IMG/VR virus record: IMGVR_UViG_3300020477_001932
Coordinates: 1-64,000 of that record
Strand: one strand, 5' to 3'
DNA from: a virus
Length of the DNA: 64,000 nt
Shown here in pieces: positions 51,787 through 58,649 of the stretch. Positions within the stretch are counted from its first letter, which is position 1; the number at the start of each line of letters is the position of its first letter. The notes under the pieces are model-generated. The model did not search any database. It saw nothing but the letters and a program-made list of their open reading frames with translations, and was not told the origin of the DNA. A program made the translations under genes and the position numbers.

Positions 51787-52373
51787 TGAAAAGTTATAGG
51801 AAATTCATAAACGAAGCAAAAGGTGATACAGCTGTTTTCTCTTTTGGTAGAATGAATCCTCCTACCATTGGACACGGGAAACTTATCGCTAAAGTTATTT
51901 CAGTTGCAAAGAAAGAAAGAGCAACACCTATTATTTTTCCTTCAAAGACCGAAGATAAAAAGAAAAATCCTTTGTCATTTAAAACAAAAGTGAAAGTAAT
52001 GAAGGATGTTTTTGGTAATGTTATAAATACTGATACATCAATAAAGACACCCTTTGACGTATTAGACAAGCTAAATAATGATAAGTATGAAAAAGTTGTT
52101 TTTGTAGTTGGCAGTGATCGGGTAAGCGAATTCAAACGAAATATGAGTAAATATGTTGATAGCGACCTTGATAATATAAAAGATTTTTCAGTTGTCTCAG
52201 CAGGAGATCGTGATCCAGACGCTGAGGGTGTTGCTGGTATGTCTGGTTCAAAAATGAGAGACTTTGTTATTAAAGATAAGTTTAGCAAGTTCAAGGAAGG
52301 GCTTATGACGAAGAATGCTAGACTTGCAAAAGCCGTTTTCAAAGAGATCGGCAAAAAATTAAAAATCAAATAG
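51786..52373 (+). CDS. Predicted capsid-packaged HIGH-motif nucleotidyltransferase
   Basis: A 195-residue protein starting MKSYRKFINEA (cleavage form FINE-A). Right after it comes a nucleotidylyltransferase fold: VFSFGRMNPPTIGHGKLI (the HxGH-type motif, here TIGH) and the C-terminal AGMSGSKMRDFV in place of ISSTxxR. The family includes nicotinamide-mononucleotide and cytidylyl transferases; the substrate is unknown. Sharing the N-terminal peptide with four neighbours suggests it is delivered with the DNA. Confidence 0.75.
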   Translation: MKSYRKFINEAKGDTAVFSFGRMNPPTIGHGKLIAKVISVAKKERATPIIFPSKTEDKKKNPLSFKTKVKVMKDVFGNVINTDTSIKTPFDVLDKLNNDKYEKVVFVVGSDRVSEFKRNMSKYVDSDLDNIKDFSVVSAGDRDPDAEGVAGMSGSKMRDFVIKDKFSKFKEGLMTKNARLAKAVFKEIGKKLKIK

Positions 52374-52387
52374 GAGGAGAACCTATA

Positions 52388-52459
52388 ATGCATCCAAGAT
52401 TTATGCAAGCTTTAATATTTTTGGCAGGTTGGGCAGTAGCAGGTTATTTGTATCATTAA
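52388..52459 (+). CDS. Tiny membrane peptide
   Basis: A 23-residue frame, MHPRFMQALIFLAGWAVAGY then LYH, consisting of one hydrophobic helix. AGGAGGAG lies about eight bases before the ATG, a very strong site that argues for translation. Function unknown. Confidence 0.5.
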   Translation: MHPRFMQALIFLAGWAVAGYLYH

Positions 52460-52485
52460 ATATTATTAGAAAGGAGTAAAATAGT

Positions 52486-52677
52486 ATGGAAACTATGATT
52501 TTAGCATGGGCACAGGGACAATCTTGGTTTGGTATTGCTTGCACAGTTATTGCAGTTGCAAACGCAGTTACTCTTACCTTAAAAGATGATTATGCAGAAA
52601 AATTGCCTGTTCTTGGAAAAATATGGCCGATTCTGAATTGGTTGTCTTTGAATGTTCATAATAATAAAAATGGTTAA
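52486..52677 (+). CDS. Small membrane protein
   Basis: A 63-residue protein with one hydrophobic segment (WFGIACTVIAVANAVTLTL) and a second, weaker one (PILNWLSLNV). AAAGGAG precedes the ATG, and a strong terminator follows. It could be a holin-like or virion membrane-active protein, but size and topology alone do not decide it. Confidence 0.65.
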   Translation: METMILAWAQGQSWFGIACTVIAVANAVTLTLKDDYAEKLPVLGKIWPILNWLSLNVHNNKNG

Positions 52678-52683
52678 TAATTG

Positions 52684-52716
52684 ATATATGGGGGAAGCTT
52701 CCCCCATATATTTTTT
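52684..52716 (+). terminator. Strong terminator ending the capsid-targeted operon
   Basis: A perfect 28-base palindrome (ATATATGGGGGAAG and its complement) followed by T residues. The symmetric end could also act on the opposite strand, but no genes face it. Confidence 0.93.
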
Positions 52717-52735
52717 GATTTGAAAGGAAAAGAGT

Positions 52736-53035
52736 ATGCGTAAAGGAATAGTTGGTGGTTTACATAATGAAACTGGTTGTATTATGAGTGAAGGTAATAC
52801 TTATAATTTTAATATTAAAATAGTTAATGGAACCGTAGCGAATGGTCAGCAAGTAGATTTTGAGTTAAACCAATATGACGGCGTAGTTAAAGTGGATGGT
52901 CTTGGTGCAACAAAACCAACACCCGCACCTCAACCAAAACAAAAACCAAAACATAAACAAAAAGAAAATACTGCAAGTAAGCTTGTGGATAATTTTGCAG
53001 TAGATAACAGAGAATTACTAACGGAGGATAAATAA
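52736..53035 (+). CDS. Hypothetical late protein
   Basis: A 99-residue protein. The N-terminal half (NTYNFNIKIVNGTVANGQQVDFELNQYD) is beta-rich; residues 58-80 are Pro/Lys/Gln-rich (TPAPQPKQKPKHKQK); the end is helical. AAAGGAAAAGAG precedes the ATG. A structural role is plausible from the neighbours; no family recognised. Confidence 0.6.
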   Translation: MRKGIVGGLHNETGCIMSEGNTYNFNIKIVNGTVANGQQVDFELNQYDGVVKVDGLGATKPTPAPQPKQKPKHKQKENTASKLVDNFAVDNRELLTEDK

Positions 53036-53036
53036 A

Positions 53037-53246
53037 ATGAGTACATGGGGATCAGATGGTGCTGAAGGAAGTAAACCAAAAAATTTAACAGATGCAGAAA
53101 AAGCTAAGTGTACTGCTGATAAAACTGGCTGGACAGTTCCTGCTGGTGGTAATGATAATCCAGCTGCAGATCGTGAAACATTGGTTGCTGTTAGAGGAAT
53201 GAAAGAAGCACCAGCACCAGCTCCGGCTGAGGAAGAAGAAGAATAG
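53037..53246 (+). CDS. Small probable virion protein
   Basis: A 69-residue protein starting MSTWGSDGAEGSKPKNLTDA, an opening similar to short MSxWGxxD proteins of marine T4-like virions, ending in an Ala/Pro and Glu tail. ACGGAGG precedes the ATG. Expression is likely; role inferred from similarity of style only. Confidence 0.58.
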   Translation: MSTWGSDGAEGSKPKNLTDAEKAKCTADKTGWTVPAGGNDNPAADRETLVAVRGMKEAPAPAPAEEEEE

Positions 53247-53249
53247 GTA

Positions 53250-53708
53250 ATGATCCGTATTGCCTGTTTATTATTTTCATTATTTATTTTAACAGGGTTT
53301 TCTAAACCAAGAATTATAGACAACGGTGAATTTCAAGAACCTGCTATTGACAAATTAATACAATGGGTGCCAGAACAAATCCCACGCACCGTATCATTTT
53401 ATTTTGATACTGATGGGGATGGTGTATCTGATATTATTATTGCATATTATCTTATAGAAGCTTATGCTTGTAGAGAATTATGTACGATTGAGTTAAGAGA
53501 ATTTGAGGATCATTGGATTTTAGTATCTTCTATTGGTGAAAATCCATATGCATATTATATTGTTAAGAAGTGGTCAATGTGGCGTGAGACAGAAAAAGAA
53601 GATTGGAAAAGTGTAAAAAAATCATCTGGATCGGTTTATAAGTATAAGGACCATGATGAATGGTTTAATGATAAGTTTTTAAAATTATGGCCAGAAATGG
53701 CTCCATAA
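53250..53708 (+). CDS. Exported protein with calcium-loop motif
   Basis: A 152-residue protein with signal peptide MIRIACLLFSLFILTGFSKP. The mature part contains FDTDGDGVSDIII, an EF-hand/thrombospondin-type calcium loop, and a Trp/Lys-rich C-terminus. It should act in the periplasm or on the cell surface. Family not recognised. It has a weak ribosome site, suggesting coupling to the previous gene. Confidence 0.65.
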   Translation: MIRIACLLFSLFILTGFSKPRIIDNGEFQEPAIDKLIQWVPEQIPRTVSFYFDTDGDGVSDIIIAYYLIEAYACRELCTIELREFEDHWILVSSIGENPYAYYIVKKWSMWRETEKEDWKSVKKSSGSVYKYKDHDEWFNDKFLKLWPEMAP

Positions 53709-53724
53709 AAAATGTAGAGGTTTT

Positions 53725-54090
53725 ATGCGATTTGATGTTTTGACGAATGGTAATTATATGATGTATGCACTACTTCATTATGATAACCCACATTGTAAAG
53801 ATATAAAAGAGTTCTTTGAGGATATTAAACGAATACATTATATTCGTAGATTGTTTAAAAGATACGAAACAGATGGTATTCTTAAAGACCGATTAATACT
53901 TAATCATCTAATTACATTCTATAATGTTTTTGAAGCTAAAGCAGCTTCAAGAATACTATTCTTTAGAATAGAAGAAAAATATCATTCTGCGTTGAAAACT
54001 TTTTTAGTTTTTATTAACAAAGCGCCAGAAGAAAGAAATGATATATCATTAGATGATGTTGTAATTAATGTTCTAAGGAATATAAAATAA
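53725..54090 (+). CDS. Conserved T4-like phage protein
   Basis: A 121-residue helical protein with MYALLHYDNPHCKDIKEFFEDI, KDRLILNHLITFYNVF and KTFLVFINKAPE, a pattern I recognise from conserved hypothetical proteins of marine T4-like phages lying before the gene at 54091. TAGAGG lies before the ATG. No enzymatic motif; probably structural or assembly related. Confidence 0.7.
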   Translation: MRFDVLTNGNYMMYALLHYDNPHCKDIKEFFEDIKRIHYIRRLFKRYETDGILKDRLILNHLITFYNVFEAKAASRILFFRIEEKYHSALKTFLVFINKAPEERNDISLDDVVINVLRNIK

Positions 54091-54393
54091 ATGTCAAGAT
54101 TAGTAGATACCTATATAACATATCGAATTATTAAAACATTAGTAAAGCCATGGAAACAACAAGAAGCCTATAAACTTGGTATTATTGATGCTAAAGGTAA
54201 GACTTTAAAAAAAGCTAAAGATTTAAAAACAGCTGACGAAAAAGAAGCTTATACTGTTTTGACTAGATTTATTTTCAATCTTAAACGTCTTTTGAATCAA
54301 GTGCCAGGTGGCAAAAGTAAGTTTGGGTCTTATGCAGCAGCAGCTGTTCTTTTACTAAAAGAGGAAGAAGAAAATGAACAAGAAACCATTTGA
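54091..54393 (+). CDS. Conserved T4-like phage protein
   Basis: A 100-residue protein starting MSRLVDTYITYRIIKTLVKP with NLKRLLNQVPGGKSKFGSYAAAAVLLLKEE near the end, a strongly conserved pattern in T4-like phages, always beside the previous gene in my experience of the family. It begins immediately after the preceding stop. The Ala/Leu C-terminal helix may contact a membrane or another protein. Function unknown. Confidence 0.7.
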   Translation: MSRLVDTYITYRIIKTLVKPWKQQEAYKLGIIDAKGKTLKKAKDLKTADEKEAYTVLTRFIFNLKRLLNQVPGGKSKFGSYAAAAVLLLKEEEENEQETI

Positions 54394-55042
54394 AGAAGAT
54401 GCTCCAACTAATGCAACCGGCCCAGCTGTAGTTGGTACTGGTGATGATAAGTCAACTTGGAAAAAGAAGAAAAAGAAATCCAAGATTATTAAGCGTCTCA
54501 AAGGAACTTATGAAGTTGGTAGAAAACCAGATAAAGAATTAGTATTGAAAAAAGAAGATCGTGATTATCGTAAAGAATATGATAATTATCATGCAAAACC
54601 AGAGCAGCGTAAAAAGAACGCAGCTCGTTTGAGAGCGAGGAGGCTAATGGTGAAAAAAGGTAAAGTGAAAAAGAATGATAAAATGGATGTGCATCATAAA
54701 GACAACAATCCCTTGAATAATGACCCCAAAAATCTTTCAGTAACTACACAAAATTATAATAGAAAAGAACCTCGATTGCGTGAAGAAGGTGAGATTGATA
54801 TTACACCTGATTCTACGTTTGCGCAGATGCCAGTATTCAAAGTTGATTCAAGCGATTTTGTAAGATGTCAAGATGTGAAAAAGAAACATGCTAGATGGAG
54901 TAAACATATTGATACAAATTCAGAATATGGTAAAAAGATTCATACATACGCACAAAAGAATCCTAAGAAATCTATTATAGTTCAAGATGATAAAACAGGC
55001 CACATGGTATATTTACGAAAATACTCACAAATGGAGAAATAA
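54374..55042 (+). CDS. HNH-motif protein with APTNATG-type N-terminus
   Basis: A 222-residue protein. The N-terminus PFEEDAPTNATGPAVVGTGDD resembles the openings of a family of late proteins in marine T4-like phages. A Lys-rich linker follows, then an HNH-like segment near residues 95-130 (KMDVHHKDNNPLNNDPKNLS, then TQNYNRKE), then a C-terminal domain (VRCQDVKKKHARWSKHI through VQDDKTGHMVYLRK). The combination of a virion-type N-terminus with an HNH motif suggests a packaged or assembly nuclease. It overlaps the previous gene by 20 bases. Confidence 0.65.
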   Translation: MNKKPFEEDAPTNATGPAVVGTGDDKSTWKKKKKKSKIIKRLKGTYEVGRKPDKELVLKKEDRDYRKEYDNYHAKPEQRKKNAARLRARRLMVKKGKVKKNDKMDVHHKDNNPLNNDPKNLSVTTQNYNRKEPRLREEGEIDITPDSTFAQMPVFKVDSSDFVRCQDVKKKHARWSKHIDTNSEYGKKIHTYAQKNPKKSIIVQDDKTGHMVYLRKYSQMEK

Positions 55043-55044
55043 AA

Positions 55045-55257
55045 ATGATAAGTCTTATTGGTAACGCATTAGGTCTTGGTTTAAAGATTATGGATAGGAT
55101 TGAAAAAAATTCTGATAAACCAAGTTTTGAAGAATTTAAAGGAAGAAAAAAAGAAATGGATAATTCATTAGCAGATGAAGATGTTAATGGTATTGATTCT
55201 ATGTTTGAATATCTAGCAGAACGTGCGAGGGCTGGAAAAACAGGAAAAAAAGGTTAA
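55045..55257 (+). CDS. Small protein with amphipathic N-terminus
   Basis: A 70-residue protein starting MISLIGNALGLGLKIMDRIE, a short Gly/Leu amphipathic helix, then a charged helical part. It starts three bases after the previous stop behind GGAGAAA. It could associate with the membrane. Function unknown. Confidence 0.6.
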   Translation: MISLIGNALGLGLKIMDRIEKNSDKPSFEEFKGRKKEMDNSLADEDVNGIDSMFEYLAERARAGKTGKKG

Positions 55258-55285
55258 TCAATAACACTTTTTAAGGAAAAAAGTA

Positions 55286-56887
55286 ATGTCAGAAAAAGAA
55301 TACGTTGTTATTGTTAAAGAAGGGGAAGATTTAAATGCACTTGATGCTGAAATGGCAGCTAGTTCTGGAAGTGGTGTTATACCAGATCGTGCTGTAGTAT
55401 GTGCTGATCCACAAACACATGATACACGAATGACACATTGGAATCTTACAGATGCAGAAGCAGAAACACTAAAAGGTGATGGTAGAGTTTTAGCTGTTGA
55501 AAGACCAACTAAAGACAGAACAGATATTGAAATTGCACCTGTTGCTAGACAACCTGAAACATTTACCAAAGGGAATAATCCTGCTGGTGGTGTTAATTGG
55601 GGATTGTCTCGTTGTAATTATAGCATTGATAATTTCGACGGTAACGATTCAATATTTGATAACTACAAATACGCTATGACAGGTAAAGATGTTGATGTTG
55701 TTATCATGGATAGTGGTATTGAACTTGACCATCCAGAGTTTAAAGACGCTGCAGGAAATAATCGAATACAAGCAATAGATTGGTATGCAGCTTCTAATGG
55801 TGCTATGACAGGTACTCAGGGTGCTGATTGGTACACCGATACTAATGGTCATGGTACTTTTTGTGCAAGTATTTCTTGTGGTAAGAAATATGGTTGGGCA
55901 AAGGATGCTAACATATATTCTATTCCAATTTATAATAATGCAGCTGCTGTTTCAGCTGAAACTGCTATGGACTTGGTAAGACATTGGCATAATAATAAGG
56001 GTACGAATAAACCAACTATTGTTAATATGAGTTTTGCTTATCTTTATACAATGGACAATGCTGGAACACAAAATGGTGATAATGGTCAATGTTGGGATAC
56101 ATTTACTGGTCAAATGGATATATGGACTTTTGGTGATCCGGGTTATACTAATGCAAATGAAATAGAAGATAATGTTGATCTTAATTCTTTTACAAAACCA
56201 GCATCAAGAGTTGCATCTGTTGATGCGAAACTTGACCAAATGATTGCAGCTGGTATTCATATTTCTATTGCAGCTAATAATAATTATGAAGTTCAATATG
56301 AATATGAAGATAGCGCAAATGACAACTATAATGATTTTATGGTTCGACCTACTTTTGCTGGTGGAGCTCCATTGTATTACCATCGCGGCTCTAGTCCAAG
56401 AGGTACTATGAAGGGTGGAGCAGAAATGGTTGTTGGTAATATTGGTGTCGATTATACTAATAATAAAGAAAGATTAAGAGCATCATCTGCAAATGGAGAG
56501 GCAGTAGATATATTTGCACCTGGCACTCAAATTACTGCGGGAGTTTCTAATGTCAATAGTGGATTTTATGCAGACACAGCACATCCGGATGATGGAAGTT
56601 GGAAAATCGGTAATAGTTCTGGTACAAGTTTTGCTTGCCCTCAAGTTGTTGGTGTTGGTGCATTATATTTGCAAAACGAGCCAAACCTTACGCCGGATGA
56701 GTTGAAAGCAAAAATGTTGCATGATTCAAAAAAAGGTGTATTGTATGATGATCTTAATTGGGATCAAAAAGATTTGGGTAAGTATGCAGATCATGTTACT
56801 ACAAACAAAGGCTTGATGGGAGGGCCTAACAAAGTTCTTTATAATAGATTTACTGGTGATGTTTTTGTAGGATACTACGAAGCTTAA
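55286..56887 (+). CDS. Subtilisin-like serine protease
   Basis: A 533-residue S8 protease. Residues about 1-85 (EYVVIVKEGEDLNALDAEMA, then VLAVERP) look like an I9-type propeptide. The catalytic triad is Asp142 in VVIMDSGIELDH, His189 in DTNGHGTFCAS, and Ser448 in GTSFACPQV. No signal peptide is seen. Some marine T4-like phages carry a subtilase among late genes; it may process virion proteins or act on the host envelope as part of the particle. AAGGAAAAAAG precedes the ATG. Confidence 0.88.
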   Translation: MSEKEYVVIVKEGEDLNALDAEMAASSGSGVIPDRAVVCADPQTHDTRMTHWNLTDAEAETLKGDGRVLAVERPTKDRTDIEIAPVARQPETFTKGNNPAGGVNWGLSRCNYSIDNFDGNDSIFDNYKYAMTGKDVDVVIMDSGIELDHPEFKDAAGNNRIQAIDWYAASNGAMTGTQGADWYTDTNGHGTFCASISCGKKYGWAKDANIYSIPIYNNAAAVSAETAMDLVRHWHNNKGTNKPTIVNMSFAYLYTMDNAGTQNGDNGQCWDTFTGQMDIWTFGDPGYTNANEIEDNVDLNSFTKPASRVASVDAKLDQMIAAGIHISIAANNNYEVQYEYEDSANDNYNDFMVRPTFAGGAPLYYHRGSSPRGTMKGGAEMVVGNIGVDYTNNKERLRASSANGEAVDIFAPGTQITAGVSNVNSGFYADTAHPDDGSWKIGNSSGTSFACPQVVGVGALYLQNEPNLTPDELKAKMLHDSKKGVLYDDLNWDQKDLGKYADHVTTNKGLMGGPNKVLYNRFTGDVFVGYYEA

Positions 56888-56905
56888 TAATAGAAAGGGA
56901 TAAAA

Positions 56906-57127
56906 ATGAAAAACATAATGTTAGGATTTTGTTTAATTGTTTTAATTGGTTGTGGAGCGACTAGTAATGCTTATAAAAGACCCGATGTAAGAATAGTGGG
57001 GGAAGCTCAAATGAAGAAACTTGAGAATGGCAATTACGAAGTTACCCCACGCTGGATCAAAGATCGCTTTGATGCAGAGAACTCAATGTTAAAGCAATTA
57101 GAGGACTGTCGAGAAGGTGGAAGATAA
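56906..57127 (+). CDS. Small lipoprotein
   Basis: A 73-residue protein starting MKNIMLGFCLIVLIGCGATS, a signal peptide with lipobox Cys16. The mature part is helical and charged. GAAAGGGA precedes the ATG. It overlaps the next membrane-protein gene by 11 bases, and the pair could be an outer/inner-membrane spanin pair, although the order and topology are not the textbook ones. Confidence 0.68.
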   Translation: MKNIMLGFCLIVLIGCGATSNAYKRPDVRIVGEAQMKKLENGNYEVTPRWIKDRFDAENSMLKQLEDCREGGR

Positions 57128-57482
57128 CGAGAAACAAAGCAGAGAATCACAGACACAGATACTTGAACTCCAAAAAGACATTGAACATTTAAATTATATA
57201 CTGAAAGAACTTGATAAAGATAAAGAGTTTTTAAAAGAACACTTTACTTTAAAAAATTCTCAACGTCTTGAAGATATTGCTAAACTTCATTCTAGGCTGG
57301 ATAAGCATATTCAGACTGAATTGGAATATCATCAAAGCGTGAGAGATAAAGCTACAGTCGAACACGCAGCTATTCATAAAAGAATAAATCAGGCTGAGCG
57401 TTGGATATGGATTTTCTTTGGAGGCTTTACGGTCGTCGGTGCTTTGCTAGGCAAAGCTTCATTCACTAGCATTTTTAATTAA
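57117..57482 (+). CDS. Coiled-coil protein with C-terminal membrane anchor
   Basis: A 121-residue protein. Residues 1-90 are a long coiled coil (QTQILELQKDIEHLNYILKELDKD), followed by a membrane span WIWIFFGGFTVVGALLG near the C-terminus. The start is GTG at 57117 behind GAGAAGG. It is paired with the lipoprotein gene by overlap. Such a tail-anchored topology occurs in some holin or lysis-associated proteins; role unproven. Confidence 0.65.
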   Translation: MEDNEKQSRESQTQILELQKDIEHLNYILKELDKDKEFLKEHFTLKNSQRLEDIAKLHSRLDKHIQTELEYHQSVRDKATVEHAAIHKRINQAERWIWIFFGGFTVVGALLGKASFTSIFN

Positions 57483-57490
57483 GTATTTCC

Positions 57491-57519
57491 TTGTTTATTA
57501 ATTTTTTATATGTTATTAT
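57491..57519 (+). promoter_or_regulatory. Promoter of the dehydrogenase gene, leaderless type
   Basis: TTGTTT, 17 bases, TATTAT, preceded by ATTTCC. The expected transcript start is the A of the ATG at 57526, and no ribosome site is present. Confidence 0.75.
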
Positions 57520-57525
57520 TGTTGT

Positions 57526-58635
57526 ATGAAAAATGAAAACATACATATTGGAATAGTTGGAGCTGGAATCATTGGCTCCACAATATATCAACTTTTGGTT
57601 AGTTGTGGAAAGAAGTACCAAGTTTCCATAGCAGATCAAAAGGAAAATAATGATCTCCTCATCAATGATGATAACTATCATAGGTTGACAATCACAAAAC
57701 CAACTTATGATGGTAAATCTACGCAGTTTACTCAATTCGTGCGTAGTAAAGATGTTATCATTAATGCACTCCCCTATCATCAAAATATCAATTTATTTAA
57801 AGCCTGTTTTGAATTGGGCGTTCCATATTTCGATTTATCAGAAGATGATGGTTTGGACAAATTCATAGAAAGTCTAAATATCTTTGACTTGTCTTTTACT
57901 ATGCCTCATTGTGGACTTGCACCTGGTTTATCTACTGTAATAGCAAATGACTTATTACGCATAACATCTAATCCGAAAAATGTTAAAATTCGTGTTGGTG
58001 CATTATCTCAAAATGCAGCTAATAAATTAAGATATTATACTTCTTGGAGTGGTGAGGGTTTAGTTAATGAGTATATTGGTGATTGTCAAGTAATGGAAGA
58101 TGGTGAATATAAAACAGTACCAGCTCTATCTGGATATGAAAAGATTACTTTAGATGGTAGAGAGTATGAGTGTTTTAATACGTCTGGTGGTTTGGGTACT
58201 TATGCTAAATCTTTAGATGATACAAACAAGTCTAATAGAATGTATAAATCATTAAGTGTAGATTATAAAACCATAAGAAGAAATGGCCATCATAATTACG
58301 TTGATTTTCTGTTTAATGATTTGCAATTATCACAACAGGAGCTAACTAGTATATTCAGAAATATTCCACAAACAAGAAAAGATGTTGTTTTACTTTATGC
58401 TTCATGTAGTAGTCCTGGCCATGATGATGAGCATACATATTTTAATATATTCAGACCAAGACAAATTAATGGTAGATGGTTGACAGCTATTCAATATACA
58501 ACAGCTATTGGTTTGGTTGCTATGGTTGAATTATTTTTAGATGGAAAATTGGGAGAAACAGGTTATCGAAAGCAAGAAGAAGTTTTATTGAGTGATGTTT
58601 ATTCTACAACATATGGGAGTTATTATAGAGATTAG
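57526..58635 (+). CDS. Saccharopine dehydrogenase-like oxidoreductase
   Basis: A 369-residue protein with an N-terminal NAD(P)-binding Rossmann fold (IGIVGAGIIGSTIYQLL), DVIINALPYHQN, and the family hallmark HCGLAPGLSTVIANDLL near residue 130, then TSGGLGTY. This fits saccharopine dehydrogenase/lysine 6-dehydrogenase-type enzymes, which handle saccharopine or lysine-derived semialdehydes; carboxynorspermidine synthase is a related alternative. Driven by its own leaderless-type promoter. Likely acquired from a bacterium. Confidence 0.82.
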   Translation: MKNENIHIGIVGAGIIGSTIYQLLVSCGKKYQVSIADQKENNDLLINDDNYHRLTITKPTYDGKSTQFTQFVRSKDVIINALPYHQNINLFKACFELGVPYFDLSEDDGLDKFIESLNIFDLSFTMPHCGLAPGLSTVIANDLLRITSNPKNVKIRVGALSQNAANKLRYYTSWSGEGLVNEYIGDCQVMEDGEYKTVPALSGYEKITLDGREYECFNTSGGLGTYAKSLDDTNKSNRMYKSLSVDYKTIRRNGHHNYVDFLFNDLQLSQQELTSIFRNIPQTRKDVVLLYASCSSPGHDDEHTYFNIFRPRQINGRWLTAIQYTTAIGLVAMVELFLDGKLGETGYRKQEEVLLSDVYSTTYGSYYRD

Positions 58636-58649
58636 GAGTAATTATTGTG

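Noticed and set aside
51794-52408. Antisense open frame of 204 codons opposite the HIGH-motif nucleotidyltransferase gene
   Set aside because: The sense strand has clear motifs and a tag shared with its neighbours; the antisense frame is a codon shadow.
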